DNA of 39,956 nt from Gloeocapsa sp. UFS-A4-WI-NPMV-4B04 (GTDB lineage: Bacteria > Cyanobacteriota > Cyanobacteriia > Cyanobacteriales > Chroococcidiopsidaceae). The stretch is taken from NCBI GenBank assembly GCA_019359535.1, contig JAHHHE010000023.1, positions 1 through 39,956 of the forward strand, read 5' to 3'. The notes beneath the pieces were generated by a model that worked only from the letters and a program-made list of their open reading frames with translations, was not told the origin of the DNA and ran no database searches. A program made the position numbers and the translations under genes. Positions 9,334 through 18,645 of this stretch are shown here, piece by piece; the first letter of the stretch is position 1, and each line of letters opens with the position of its first letter.

Positions 9334-9687
9334 ATGAAACTTGATGATATTTATCACTTTTTTCAAAATCCTCCCCCAACATATTTAAGCCAGGAGATGG
9401 CAGTATGTTACGTTCTATCAGTTCTGTTACAGGGAGAATCTTACGGAACTCAGTTGATTGAACGACTAGAGAGTGAACACCCACTTTATCGGCTTTCTGA
9501 CACCGTCCTTTATAGCGCGCTCAAATTTCTGGAAGACAAAAACGCTATTACCAGTTACTGGCAAAAAGTCCAAGGACGCGGCCGTCCCCGGCGAATGTAT
9601 CAGATTAACCCAGAGTGGCAAGTCCAGGCTGAAAATTTAGCTCGTTTGTGGCAGGAATATATGATTGGAGGATTAAGTAAGAAATAA
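9334..9687 (+). CDS. PadR-family transcriptional regulator
   Basis: PadR proteins are winged-helix DNA-binding repressors. The 117-residue product has the PadR core: AVCYVLSVLLQGESYGTQLIERLE, then LSDTVLYSALKFLEDKNAI, and the beta wing QGRGRPRRMYQINPEW (all roughly residues 25-100). The C-terminal dimerisation part is short, as in small PadR members. It lies 36 bp upstream of a CCB2/CCB4-type gene on the same strand, so the pair probably forms an operon and the regulator may act on it. The nested inverted repeat upstream could be its own operator, which is inference. Confidence 0.85.
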   Translation: MKLDDIYHFFQNPPPTYLSQEMAVCYVLSVLLQGESYGTQLIERLESEHPLYRLSDTVLYSALKFLEDKNAITSYWQKVQGRGRPRRMYQINPEWQVQAENLARLWQEYMIGGLSKK

Positions 9688-9723
9688 CTAATAATAAAAA
9701 AGTAGATTAGTTAAGAACTGATT

Positions 9724-10254
9724 ATGAATAGTTTTATTATCCCGTCTACCTTACTGCTAACATTATTGATGCTAGTAGGGCTGTTTTTCTTCATCCGTGC
9801 ATCGGTTAAAGATCGAACGCAAGAAGTTAAATTGACATCTGAGCAACCAGAAGCTTCTTTAGTAGTTCAATTGCAGCAGTATTTACAAGAGCGTTCTTAT
9901 AAAGTAACGAAGGTAGACGCGGAGCATAACTTGGTTACATTTGAGGGAATTGTGCAACCAAGTGTTTTTCTGGCGATTTTTCTGACGCTGCTTGCAGCTA
10001 TTGGCACTCTTTGTTTAGCCCTGGTTTTGTCATTTCTTTTTCCTAGCCTAAGTAAGATTTTTTTATTGCTAGTGTTGCTGTCACCTGCTGCGGGTGTTTT
10101 TTACTGGAAAAAAGCGGGGCGTAAAGAGCAGGTGTCGTTGAAGATGGAAGCTACAAAAAGCGAATCACAGTCACACAGCAAAATCACTGTTATCGCCCAT
10201 CGTGACGAACTAGCAGAGTTACAACGAGCGCTACAGTTAAAACCATGTGAGTAA
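9724..10254 (+). CDS. CCB2/CCB4-type cofactor assembly protein for cytochrome b6f
   Basis: In chloroplasts, CCB proteins attach the extra haem c-prime (c_i) to cytochrome b6. The 176-residue product has an N-terminal membrane helix (about 5-25), the segment NLVTFEGIVQPSVFLAIFLT leading into a helical hairpin (about 80-125), then SPAAGVFYWKKAGRKEQVSL and a C-terminal soluble part. This order matches my memory of the CCB2/CCB4 family (formerly DUF2930) of cyanobacteria and plants; the assignment rests on recall of motifs rather than a catalytic residue. It is located in the thylakoid membrane by inference. It follows padR by 36 bp. Confidence 0.7.
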   Translation: MNSFIIPSTLLLTLLMLVGLFFFIRASVKDRTQEVKLTSEQPEASLVVQLQQYLQERSYKVTKVDAEHNLVTFEGIVQPSVFLAIFLTLLAAIGTLCLALVLSFLFPSLSKIFLLLVLLSPAAGVFYWKKAGRKEQVSLKMEATKSESQSHSKITVIAHRDELAELQRALQLKPCE

Positions 10255-10741
10255 TGATAAATTTGCGTCTACACGCTGCGCGGAGGCTTCAGCCTCCAAC
10301 TCCGAACGAACGCGCTGTTTGCTACTATTAAAACTTGCTCGATTTACGCCCATTAAATCAAAAAAAACGAGTTTTCAAAAGTATTTTTGGGATTGTCCAA
10401 AATATTTAACACAGCAAGATAGAGACGAAAATGCTACTATCTATCCGGCTTACAAAAATGCGAATTTTAGCGGTTGGAACGATCGCTTCTGCCCTTAGAG
10501 GTAATATGTAAGTCTAAGGATGATTCTTCCAAGTAAGTTGGCGGCAATTCTCCCAATTTAGCAGGAAGTACACACCAACACGTGCGGGATGGTGTAGGTA
10601 GTTCACCTAAAGTCAGATTTCACTCGGAAATTCCCTCTCTAAGATAGAAGCAGAATCGGGCGTTACCAATGCAATTAGCATATGCTACGCGCACATAAGT
10701 AACCGTTATCAGCGCCCCACTCGATAGGGAGGACGAAAACA
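10255..10741. other. Leader region of fbp; contains a short perfect palindrome
   Basis: No convincing gene. A 16-base palindrome GGAGGCTTCAGCCTCC lies at 10282-10297 just after the CCB-type gene and may be a stem-loop or part of a dispersed repeat. A 26-codon frame from the ATG at 10430 has no family resemblance. AGGGAGGA at 10726-10733 is the ribosome site for fbp. Confidence 0.5.
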
Positions 10742-11818
10742 ATGGTTGACGCTCAACAAACAGACGCTCAAGAATACGGCTTAGATCGTGATTGTACGAC
10801 TCTATCTCGTCACGTTTTACAGCAACTTCAGAACTTCTCAGCAGAGGCGCAGGATCTCAGTGCCTTAATGAACCGTATCGCCCTCGCTGGCAAGATTATC
10901 GCTCGTCGCCTTAGCCGTGCTGGATTAATGGAAGGTGTTTTGGGATTTACTGGAGACATCAATGTGCAGGGAGAATCCGTTAAAAAGATGGATGTCTACG
11001 CCAATGATGTTTTTATCTCGGTATTCAAGCAAAGTGGTCTTGTTTGCCGCTTGGCTTCTGAGGAAATGGAAAAGCCCTACTACATTCCCGAAAACTGTCC
11101 AATTGGTCGCTATACACTGTTATATGACCCGATTGATGGCTCTTCTAACACCGATAATAATCTAAGTTTGGGTTCGATTTTTGCTATTCGCCAGCAGGAA
11201 GGTGAGGATGTGGATGGCACAGCAAGTGATTTGTTGCAAAGTGGGCGTAAACAAATTGCAGCTGGTTATATTCTTTATGGCCCCAGCACGATGCTGGTGT
11301 ATTCCATCGGTAAAGGAGTTCACTCTTTCACTCTTGACCCCAGCTTAGGAGAGTTTATCCTTTCGGATGAAAATATACAGATTCCTAACCATGGCCCAGT
11401 TTATAGTGTCAATGAAGGCAACTTTTGGCAGTGGGACGATTCATTTCGGGAATATATCCGCTATGTCCACCGCACAGAAGGTTATACCGCTCGATATGGT
11501 GGGGCAATGGTTGGAGATATTCATCGGGTTCTAGTTCAAGGCGGTGTGTTTTTGTACCCCGGTACAATAAAGCAACCAGAAGGTAAATTGCGTCTGCTCT
11601 ATGAATCTGCACCTTTAGCCTTTTTGATTGAGCAAGCAGGAGGAAGAGCAAGTACAGGAAACCAGGAAATTTTGGACGTAGTACCAGAAAAACTGCACCA
11701 GCGCACACCGTTGATTATTGGTAGCAAAGACGATGTGGCTCTAGTGGAGTCTTTTATTCAGAAACAGGCAAAAGAACAAAGTGAAAACATGATGGAGCGA
11801 TCACGCGTGCCTCAATAA
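10742..11818 (+). CDS. fbp: Class I fructose-1,6-bisphosphatase
   Basis: It hydrolyses fructose 1,6-bisphosphate to fructose 6-phosphate in gluconeogenesis and the Calvin cycle. The 358-residue protein shows the metal site [19 protein letters not shown] near residue 130, [15 protein letters not shown], and the substrate-binding [21 protein letters not shown] near residue 285. This is class I, distinct from the bifunctional FBPase/SBPase (GlpX-like) that cyanobacteria mainly use in the light. A strong ribosome site (AGGGAGGA) precedes the ATG by 8 bp. It is the first gene of fbp-tal-zwf-opcA, all on the plus strand, consistent with co-ordinated dark or heterotrophic sugar metabolism. Confidence 0.97.
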   Translation: MVDAQQTDAQEYGLDRDCTTLSRHVLQQLQNFSAEAQDLSALMNRIALAGKIIARRLSRAGLMEGVLGFTGDINVQGESVKKMDVYANDVFISVFKQSGLVCRLASEEMEKPYYIPENCPIGRYTLLYDPIDGSSNTDNNLSLGSIFAIRQQEGEDVDGTASDLLQSGRKQIAAGYILYGPSTMLVYSIGKGVHSFTLDPSLGEFILSDENIQIPNHGPVYSVNEGNFWQWDDSFREYIRYVHRTEGYTARYGGAMVGDIHRVLVQGGVFLYPGTIKQPEGKLRLLYESAPLAFLIEQAGGRASTGNQEILDVVPEKLHQRTPLIIGSKDDVALVESFIQKQAKEQSENMMERSRVPQ

Positions 11819-11917
11819 CAGGGGTTAGGGATCAGGGGAAAAGTCAGAAGATAAACACACATTACTATGTTTTTCCCTAGCAAGAGAGTTAAAGCAATAA
11901 TTGATAGGAATAAAACA

Positions 11918-13081
11918 ATGACAGACCAAGCAACCAAGCCAAACAATCATTTAATCGAAATTAAAGAATATGGTCAAAGTATCTGGATGGATAATTTGAC
12001 TCGTGACATTATTCAGTCGGGTGAACTCAAAGCTTTAGTTGAAAATGGCGGTATTTGTGGAATCACCACTAACCCGGCTATTTTTGAAAAAGCGATGATG
12101 GGTAACGCGATCTACGATGCTGATATTGAAGCCGGAGTCAGAGCAGGATTACCGATTTATAAAGTTTATGAGTCGCTAATTTTTGAAGATATCCGCGATG
12201 CCTGTGATATCTTACGCCCTGTGTATGAATCATCAAATGCGCTTGATGGTTATGTCAGTATTGAAGTGCCGCCAACGATCGCCCATGATACTGAAGCAAC
12301 GATTGAAGAAGCCCGACGCTATTACCAAGAAATTGGTCGGGAAAATGTGATGATCAAAATTCCTGGTACAACCAAGGGCTTGCCAGCAGTAGAACAGGTG
12401 ATCAGCGAAGGAATTAATGTTAACGTTACTTTGCTGTTTTCCGTTAATAGCTACGTAGAGACAGCCTGGGCTTATATTCGCGGCTTGGAAAAGCGGGCAG
12501 AATCAGGCGAAGATATTAGCAAAATTGCGTCAGTAGCAAGTTTCTTCCTCAGCCGAATTGATATCAACATTGATAAGCGAATTGATGACAAACTCAAGAA
12601 GGGTGTTGATGATCTCAACGTAGAGGCAAAACTGCGGTCTGTTAAGGGCAAAGTAGCGATCGCCAACGCGAAAGTAGCTTACCAAAAATATAAAGAGATT
12701 TTCGGAAGTGATCGCTGGCAAACTTTAGCGGCAAAAGGAGCTAAAGTCCAACGGCTACTTTGGGCTAGCACCAGCACCAAAGATCCTAGCTACAGCGACG
12801 TTATGTATGTCGATGAATTGGTTGGTCCCGATACAGTAAACACCCTACCACCGAACACAATTGAAGCCTGCGCCGATCACTGCGATCCGCGATCGCGTGT
12901 TGAGACTGGAGTAGAAGAATCTTACAATCTGCTCGAAAATTTGAAAGATCCAGACATTAACATTAACTTGGACGAAGTAATGGATGAACTCCTCGTCGAA
13001 GCAATTCAGAAGTTCGTTCAACCCTTCCAATCGCTGATGGACTCCTTAGAAGAAAAAGTCAATCAGTTGTCGCCCGTATAG
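11918..13081 (+). CDS. tal: Transaldolase
   Basis: Transaldolase moves a dihydroxyacetone unit between sugar phosphates in the pentose phosphate pathway. From ATG 11918 the product is 387 residues and starts MTDQATKPNNHLIEIKEYGQ; an upstream in-frame ATG at 11867 would add 17 residues without homology, and GATAGG precedes 11918. Visible motifs are GITTNPAIFEKAM (about 48-60), the Schiff-base lysine in VMIKIPGTTKG (Lys147), NVTLLFSVNSY and LLWASTSTKDPSYSDVMYV. Length and wording match the long bacterial transaldolase group found in cyanobacteria. It lies between fbp and zwf; the gap to zwf contains octamer repeats. Confidence 0.96.
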   Translation: MTDQATKPNNHLIEIKEYGQSIWMDNLTRDIIQSGELKALVENGGICGITTNPAIFEKAMMGNAIYDADIEAGVRAGLPIYKVYESLIFEDIRDACDILRPVYESSNALDGYVSIEVPPTIAHDTEATIEEARRYYQEIGRENVMIKIPGTTKGLPAVEQVISEGINVNVTLLFSVNSYVETAWAYIRGLEKRAESGEDISKIASVASFFLSRIDINIDKRIDDKLKKGVDDLNVEAKLRSVKGKVAIANAKVAYQKYKEIFGSDRWQTLAAKGAKVQRLLWASTSTKDPSYSDVMYVDELVGPDTVNTLPPNTIEACADHCDPRSRVETGVEESYNLLENLKDPDININLDEVMDELLVEAIQKFVQPFQSLMDSLEEKVNQLSPV

Positions 13082-13147
13082 GTAGATGAGGAGCAGGGGA
13101 GCAGAGGAGCTTTCTTGGCAGGGGAGTAGCAAGTAAATTCCTCTTAT

Positions 13148-13179
13148 CCCCTTGTCCCCTTGTCCCCTTGTCCCCTTGT
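13148..13179 (+). repeat. Tandem octamer (CCCCTTGT) x4
   Basis: Four perfect head-to-tail copies of CCCCTTGT occupy 13148-13179 in the tal-zwf gap, 43 bp before the zwf start codon. This resembles the short tandemly repeated repetitive (STRR) sequences reported in filamentous cyanobacteria. Copy number probably varies between strains. Confidence 0.9.
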
Positions 13180-13222
13180 CCTCTAACCCCTCATTAAGCA
13201 AAACTTATCCTGCAAACAATCT

Positions 13223-14752
13223 ATGGTCACGCTGCTAGAAAATCCCCTGCGCGTAGGGCTGCAACAGCAACGGATGCCCGAACCCCAAATCTTGGTTATC
13301 TTTGGTGCTTCGGGAGATCTTACCCAACGAAAATTGGTTCCAGCACTTTACAAATTGAGGCGGGAACGACATATTCCACCAGAAACAACTATTGTCGGTG
13401 TGGCACGGCGGGATTGGAGCCATGACCACTTCCGCGAACAAATGCGTGAGGGCATCGAGCAGTTTTCTGATGGGATCGGTTCTGAAGAACTCTGGCAAGA
13501 ATTCGCTCAAGGATTGTTTTACTGCTCTGGTGATATTGATAATCCCGAAAGCTACCAAAAACTAAAAGATTTACTCAATGAATTGGATGGAAAAAGAGGG
13601 ACGCGGGGAAACCGAGTATTCTACCTTTCTGTTGCCCCAAAATTCTTTGCTGAGGCGATTCAGCAGCTAGGAGCAACCGGAATGCTGGAAGAGCCGCTCA
13701 AGAGTCGCTTAGTGATTGAAAAACCTTTTGGTCGCGACTTAAGTTCTGCCCGCGAGTTAAACCGAGTAGTGCGGAAAGTCTGCAAAGAAGAGCAGGTTTA
13801 TCGTATTGACCACTACTTGGGCAAAGAGACTGTTCAAAATCTGCTTGTCTTTCGCTTCGCTAATGCGATTTTTGAGCCATTGTGGAATCGTCAGTTTGTT
13901 GACCACGTTCAAATCACTGTAGCAGAGACGGTGGGAGTCGAGGATCGGGCTGGGTACTACGAAACCTCCGGCGCACTGCGGGATATGCTACAAAATCACC
14001 TGATGCAACTTTTTTGCTTTACTGCAATGGAGCCGCCTAACGCGCTTGATGCAGAAAGTATCCGCACAGAAAAATTAAAGGTACTCCAGGCTACCCACTT
14101 AGCAGATGTTCAAAATTTAGAGCGATCGGCAGTGCGTGGTCAATATAGCGCCGGGTGGATGAAGGGTAAACAAGTACCAGGGTATCGGGAGGAGACAGGA
14201 GTTAACCCCGACTCCACAACACCCACCTATGTAGCGATGAAATTTTTGATCGATAACTGGCGCTGGCAAGGCGTTCCCTTCTACCTTCGTACTGGTAAAC
14301 GATTACCGAAAAAGGTAAGTGAGATTGCAATTCATTTCCGCGAAGTGCCTTATCTAATCTTTCAATCCGCCTCTCAACAAGTAAATGCCAATATTCTGGT
14401 AATGCGGATTCAGCCGAATGAGGGAATTTCACTTCGCTTTGAAGTCAAGATGCCGGGGCCAGATTTACGTACTCGTTCAGTTGACATGGACTTTAGTTAT
14501 GGTTCGTTTGGAATCCGAGCAGCTTCGGATGCTTACGATCGCCTGTTGATTGATTGTATGATGGGCGACCAAACTTTGTTCACGCGGGCAGATGAAGTCG
14601 AAGCCGCTTGGCGGGTGGTGACTCCAGCACTTACCGTTTGGGATTCACCCACAGACCCAGCGTCCATTCCTCAGTATGAAGCTGGTACTTGGGAACCTAC
14701 AGAAGCAGAACTCTTAATTAACCAAGATGGTCGCCGTTGGCGCAGGCTGTAA
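13223..14752 (+). CDS. zwf: Glucose-6-phosphate dehydrogenase
   Basis: It oxidises glucose 6-phosphate with NADP+ in the first step of the oxidative pentose phosphate pathway, which supplies reductant in the dark. The 509-residue protein shows the nucleotide-binding [16 protein letters not shown] (28-43), EKPFGRD, the active-site RIDHYLGKE (194-202) and the C-terminal domain. Cysteines at 187 and 445 fall where cyanobacterial enzymes have a conserved pair implicated in thioredoxin-type redox control; this position match is my own count. It is followed by opcA, whose product activates this enzyme, with a 243 bp repeat-containing gap between. Confidence 0.98.
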   Translation: MVTLLENPLRVGLQQQRMPEPQILVIFGASGDLTQRKLVPALYKLRRERHIPPETTIVGVARRDWSHDHFREQMREGIEQFSDGIGSEELWQEFAQGLFYCSGDIDNPESYQKLKDLLNELDGKRGTRGNRVFYLSVAPKFFAEAIQQLGATGMLEEPLKSRLVIEKPFGRDLSSARELNRVVRKVCKEEQVYRIDHYLGKETVQNLLVFRFANAIFEPLWNRQFVDHVQITVAETVGVEDRAGYYETSGALRDMLQNHLMQLFCFTAMEPPNALDAESIRTEKLKVLQATHLADVQNLERSAVRGQYSAGWMKGKQVPGYREETGVNPDSTTPTYVAMKFLIDNWRWQGVPFYLRTGKRLPKKVSEIAIHFREVPYLIFQSASQQVNANILVMRIQPNEGISLRFEVKMPGPDLRTRSVDMDFSYGSFGIRAASDAYDRLLIDCMMGDQTLFTRADEVEAAWRVVTPALTVWDSPTDPASIPQYEAGTWEPTEAELLINQDGRRWRRL

Positions 14753-14995
14753 AAAGCTATTAGTGGTTAGCAGTCAAGTTTATTTATGAAGGAAGTGAGT
14801 AGTGAGTAGAAAAGAAGTGAAAAGACAAAAAGTTAGTAGAAAAAGTTTCACTAGCTACTATTCACTACGCCTTCAGCGCATTGATTGAAGTGTAGGATCA
14901 CCCAATCTTGGTATCTAGAGACACTGAATTGAGTGTGATTACCTTAAAGACTGATAGCTGACAGCTAATTTTAAAACTTAAAATTCAAATCTATT
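14753..14995. repeat. zwf-opcA gap filled by two nested repeat families
   Basis: AGCTATTAG...GCAGTCAAG at 14755-14777 faces CTGATAGCTGACAGCTAA at 14950-14968, the same ends as the repeat at 4322-4432. Nested inside, GTGAGTAGTGAGTAG at about 14795-14809 faces ACTAGCTACTATTCACTAC at 14850-14868, the GAGTAGT family. I see no coding potential. The opcA promoter, if separate, must lie in or between these repeats. Confidence 0.65.
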
Positions 14996-16354
14996 ATGGC
15001 AACCCAATCTGCTCCCATTGTTTCACTTCAGGCTCCAAAGGATGTTTCACTCAATGAAATTGAGGCGGAACTTAGTAAAGTTTGGCAAAGTTACGGCATT
15101 GGTGCTACGCGGGCAACAACGTTTAGTTTGGTGGTTTACGAACCAGAAGAAACACAGCATTTGTTGGCTGCTTTAGGATTTTATAGCGGTCCAATTGATG
15201 GGATTCCAGGACCGCGCACGTCTGTTGCGCTGCGGGAGGCGCAGAAGGCTTATAAACTGTCGATTACAGGGAAAGCAACTCCTGACACGCTAGCCCAATT
15301 GCGACAAGAACTTGCCAAACGTCGTGGTAATGCTGCCAATGGCGGAGGCAACGGCACAAATGGAACGTCGTATGCCTTGGACACTCAAAGCCCTACTGTG
15401 GCAGATGCGATCGCTAGCCGCAATCCCTGTCGGATCATTGCTATCTGTTCAGTGGCAGGAGAAGACGAAGGCGTAACGGCTCAAGTCTCCGCTTATTGCC
15501 CGATCCAAAAGCAATCATCAACTACGCTCGTCTGCTGCGAATACATCACGCTCACGGGAACTGTCGCCGCCCTAGAACGAGTAGGTGGTATGATCACAGC
15601 TTTGTTAATTGGGGATCTACCAAAGTTTCTTTGGTGGAAGGCAACACCAGATCCTAACCATAGCTTGTTCAAGAGGCTGGCTTTAGTATGTAGTTCCGTT
15701 ATCGTTGACTCTAGCCAGTTTACTGAAACAGAAGCTGATTTGGGCAGATTGCAAGAGCTAATAGAAGCAGGTACTCCGGTTGCTGACCTTAACTGGCGGC
15801 GCTTATCGGCGTGGCAAGAGTTGACTGCTGAAGCTTTCGATCCACCAGAACGTCGCGCCGCTCTTAATGAAGTTGACCGGGTAACGATTGATTACGAAAA
15901 AGGCAATCCGGCTCAAGCACTAATGTTTTTGGGTTGGCTAGCTAGTCGGTTGCAGTGGCATCCGGTTTCCTATGAATCCGAAGGGGGAGACTACGATATC
16001 TATCGCATTAACTTCGTCACCCAAGAGCAGCGCTCAGTGGAAGCAGAATTGGCAGGAGTTCCAACAGCTGATTCTGGTGAGATTCCGGGCGATTTAGTTG
16101 CTTTGCGGCTGACTTCAACTAATTTGCAGGCAGACTGTTGTACTGTTCTGTGTTCTGAAACGAGTGGTTGTATGCGGATGGAAGCTGGTGGTGGCGCTCA
16201 GTCGTGCCGATTTGAGCAGGTTACGCCACTTGCCGACCAAAAGGCGGAAGACTTACTGAGTCAACAGGTACAACGCTGGGGACCAGAGCCTCTTTATGAA
16301 GAAAGCCTTGCAGTCACGGCTCAAATTATCAAATTAGGTACGCCTGCTGCTTAA
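14996..16354 (+). CDS. opcA: OpcA, glucose-6-phosphate dehydrogenase assembly/activator protein
   Basis: OpcA promotes oligomerisation and activity of cyanobacterial G6PDH (Zwf). The 452-residue product fits the cyanobacterial family. An N-terminal region (about 50-100) reads LLAALGFYSGPIDGIPGPRT and then QKAYKLSITGKATPDTLAQL, a peptidoglycan-binding-like helical repeat typical of cyanobacterial OpcA. A Gly/Asn-rich linker (about 112-125) precedes the main OpcA domain, with LIGDLPKFLWWKATPDP and RLSAWQELTAEAFDPPERR. Position directly after zwf supports the call. The start is ATG 14996; there is no strong Shine-Dalgarno. Confidence 0.95.
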   Translation: MATQSAPIVSLQAPKDVSLNEIEAELSKVWQSYGIGATRATTFSLVVYEPEETQHLLAALGFYSGPIDGIPGPRTSVALREAQKAYKLSITGKATPDTLAQLRQELAKRRGNAANGGGNGTNGTSYALDTQSPTVADAIASRNPCRIIAICSVAGEDEGVTAQVSAYCPIQKQSSTTLVCCEYITLTGTVAALERVGGMITALLIGDLPKFLWWKATPDPNHSLFKRLALVCSSVIVDSSQFTETEADLGRLQELIEAGTPVADLNWRRLSAWQELTAEAFDPPERRAALNEVDRVTIDYEKGNPAQALMFLGWLASRLQWHPVSYESEGGDYDIYRINFVTQEQRSVEAELAGVPTADSGEIPGDLVALRLTSTNLQADCCTVLCSETSGCMRMEAGGGAQSCRFEQVTPLADQKAEDLLSQQVQRWGPEPLYEESLAVTAQIIKLGTPAA

Positions 16355-16399
16355 AACTGCTTCATGGTCTACTGATGTTTTGCACCTTTAAAGGGTAAT

Positions 16400-16441
16400 A
16401 GCTGAAGTCAGTCGAGTCGAAATATTTGGCTGACTTTAGCT
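16400..16441. other. Stem-loop in the opcA-cbiA gap
   Basis: AGCTGAAGTCAG (16400-16411) pairs with CTGACTTTAGCT (16430-16441): twelve base pairs with one G-T. It lies 46 bp after the opcA stop. No T-run follows on the plus strand, so a classical terminator is doubtful, but it could process or stabilise the mRNA end. Confidence 0.5.
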
Positions 16442-16623
16442 CACAATAGTGGTGCAATTTATGATTAGAAAACCAACTTAGTTGAGAGTGCAGCCTACGG
16501 TCATCAGTCGTACTCTAAGTAGCTCCGAATCCTACAGGTGCTAAATATGAGATGTTTATTGGACTTCTTGCTGCTAATTGGTGCTGATCATATTAGGGTA
16601 AGAACTACAGCAATAAGTTTCAG

Positions 16624-17988
16624 ATGCCTTTAGTAGTTGCAGGAGAACGCAGTGGGGTGGGTAAGACGACTGTAACGCTTGCCTTGCTAGCGTCATTGTG
16701 TCGTCGGCGGTTGAAGGTGCAATCTTTTAAGGTTGGACCAGACTATATCGATCCAATGTTTCATCAGCACGTTACAAATCGTGCTTGCCGGAATTTAGAC
16801 CCCGTGCTGACATCTGAGGCTTATGTGCAACAATGCTTTGCACGTCATATCCAAGATGTGGATTATGCCTTGGTAGAAGGAGTAATGGGGCTATTTGATG
16901 GGGCGACTGGTATTGACTCAACAGCAAGTACGGCTCATGTGGCGCAGTTGCTCGATTTGCCCATTTTATTGGTACTTGATTGCAGCCGATTGTCTCGCTC
17001 TGTTGCGGCGATCGCACATGGTTATCGCTCATTTGATCCGCGTGTGAAGCTGGCTGGAGTAGTGCTGAACCGCGTAGGCAGCGATCGCCACTTAGAATTG
17101 CTCCTCGATGCTCTAGAACCTCTGCAATTGCCAATTCTAGGCGTTCTCCGGCGGCAGGATAACATTACAATTCCGGATCGACATCTCGGCTTAGTACCCA
17201 CAGCAGAACTTTCCTCGCTAGACACCTTAATAGACAAGCTGGCAACTTTAGGTGACACCTGCTTTAACTGGGAAAATCTGCTGCCGTTTTTAAAAACAGG
17301 GGACAAGGATCAGGGATCAGGGATTAGGAGTATTCAACCTATAACTCGATCACCAGTAAAATTGGCAGTTGCCCGCGATCGCGCTTTCAGTTTCTACTAC
17401 CCAGATAATTTAGATATCTTGGCAGCGCTGGGGGCAGAATTGGTTTTTTGGAGTCCGCTTACCGACTCTGGCTTACCAGAGGACGTTGGAGGAATGTATT
17501 TTGGCGGTGGGTTTCCAGAAGTTTTTGCCCAACAACTAGCAGAAAATCACCTAGTTGAGGCAATCAAAAAAGCGCTTCAAGCAGGAATGCCGACTTATGC
17601 TGAGTGTGGAGGATTGATGTATTTAAGTAAGCAAATTGTAGATTTTAATGGTCAGTCTTGGCCAATGGTGGGAGCAATACCTACAACATCGGTTATGGGT
17701 TCACGTCTAACATTAGGTTATCGCTGCTGCACTGCTCTAGAAGACAGCTTACTACTAAGCGCTGGCTCAGTTGTGTGGGGACATGAATTTCATCGATCGT
17801 ATTTATCGGAAATGCCGACAAATCCAGTGTTTGAAATCCGAGGATATGAAGAGCGATCGCGCTTGACATTAGAAGGATGGCGATCACCTAATATTCATGC
17901 TTCCTACATTCATCTTCATTTCGGTGGGCGATCGCATATTCCACAAAGGTTTTTGTCACATTGCCTGCGTTTTCGCCAATCTTTTTAA
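16624..17988 (+). CDS. cbiA: Cobyrinic acid a,c-diamide synthase
   Basis: CbiA amidates the a and c side chains of cobyrinate with glutamine and ATP in corrin synthesis; cyanobacteria mostly make pseudocobalamin. The 454-residue protein has an N-terminal DTBS-like ATPase domain (GERSGVGKTTVTLA, P-loop at about 7-16; FKVGPDYIDPMFH) and a C-terminal glutamine amidotransferase domain with the nucleophile Cys328 in TYAECGGLMYLS and the late HEFHRS and HASYIHLHF motifs. The interdomain linker (about 225-243) is encoded by GGGATCAGGGAT-like repeat sequence that seems inserted in frame. No cobalamin-riboswitch signature is evident upstream. Neighbours are unrelated to B12. Confidence 0.95.
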   Translation: MPLVVAGERSGVGKTTVTLALLASLCRRRLKVQSFKVGPDYIDPMFHQHVTNRACRNLDPVLTSEAYVQQCFARHIQDVDYALVEGVMGLFDGATGIDSTASTAHVAQLLDLPILLVLDCSRLSRSVAAIAHGYRSFDPRVKLAGVVLNRVGSDRHLELLLDALEPLQLPILGVLRRQDNITIPDRHLGLVPTAELSSLDTLIDKLATLGDTCFNWENLLPFLKTGDKDQGSGIRSIQPITRSPVKLAVARDRAFSFYYPDNLDILAALGAELVFWSPLTDSGLPEDVGGMYFGGGFPEVFAQQLAENHLVEAIKKALQAGMPTYAECGGLMYLSKQIVDFNGQSWPMVGAIPTTSVMGSRLTLGYRCCTALEDSLLLSAGSVVWGHEFHRSYLSEMPTNPVFEIRGYEERSRLTLEGWRSPNIHASYIHLHFGGRSHIPQRFLSHCLRFRQSF

Positions 17989-17999
17989 CGCAAGCGCTG

Positions 18000-18575
18000 T
18001 TAGCGAGTCGCCCCAGTAGCAGCTTTATAGAAACGGCGCAAAGTAGCCCGCAAGTATTTTTTTTGAGCTACAGTGTGCAAGATAATAAAAGCTAAAAAGG
18101 TGTATGATAGCCAAAAATGTGAGCTTCTGCCTATTTCAGCTAAAGCCTTGTTTTCAGCAAACAGGCGTGGTAGTGCAATGTTAGTACCAACAATAGTTAC
18201 ATCATACCCAGAAGAGTTGGAAAAAAAATAGCCGCTTAAAGGAACTAGCAGCATAAAAAAGTACAAAGCCGAGTGTAAAGCGAAAGTTTGCCACCAGTCA
18301 TTTGTGCGCTTAGGCTGTCGTCGTCTATATTTGTGTTGCAGGACGCGCAGGAGGACAAAAATCCTGGCTAGCAACAAACTCATCACAATTACGCCAAGAG
18401 TTTTGTGGAAGTCATACAAAGAGCCGCGATACGAAACTTCCCTTGGTAAATCAGCCATATAAGCGCCACCGACAAACAGCAGTAAGTAAAAAGCTGCCAT
18501 TAGCCAATGCAAAGACCACAATCGTTGTGCAGTTGTCTTCTTTTTTCCTTTCTGTCTACTCTGCGTAACTGCCAT
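18000..18575 (-). CDS. Cytochrome b561-type membrane protein
   Basis: The 191-residue protein has four membrane helices with histidines placed for two b haems: HWLMAAFYLLLF (helix 1), FHKTLGVIVMSLLLARIFVL (helix 2), LHSALYFFMLLVPLSGYFF (helix 3) and HFWLSYTFLAFIILHTVAQ (helix 4). This is the bacterial cytochrome b561 fold, which moves electrons across or within the membrane, often from quinol. The N-terminus is basic (SRQKGKKKTTAQR), so it should face the cytoplasm. The electron partner is unknown. A perfect 24-base palindrome lies 71 bp upstream of its start, and the upstream neighbour is a periplasmic Spy/CpxP-like gene on the same strand. Confidence 0.85.
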   Translation of the reverse strand: MAVTQSRQKGKKKTTAQRLWSLHWLMAAFYLLLFVGGAYMADLPREVSYRGSLYDFHKTLGVIVMSLLLARIFVLLRVLQHKYRRRQPKRTNDWWQTFALHSALYFFMLLVPLSGYFFSNSSGYDVTIVGTNIALPRLFAENKALAEIGRSSHFWLSYTFLAFIILHTVAQKKYLRATLRRFYKAATGATR

Positions 18576-18645
18576 CTAATTGTTCCTTGTTCAATTCCTA
18601 GCTATTGAGCATTTGAGGTTAGCTAACTTACTATATATTTATTGA

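Noticed and set aside
10247..10498. 83-codon plus-strand frame after the CCB-type gene
   Set aside because: It overlaps a palindromic repeat, has no recognisable motif, biased composition without domain character, and no ribosome site; most likely chance.
11867..11917. 17-residue N-terminal extension of transaldolase
   Set aside because: No similarity to the family and a better ribosome site precedes ATG 11918.
14202..14432. Minus-strand frame inside zwf
   Set aside because: Shadow of the intact zwf frame, with no motif of its own; the same applies to other antisense frames inside recognised genes.
16355..16623. Cobalamin riboswitch upstream of cbiA
   Set aside because: No B12-box-like sequence or matching fold elements could be found; only one simple stem-loop is visible.
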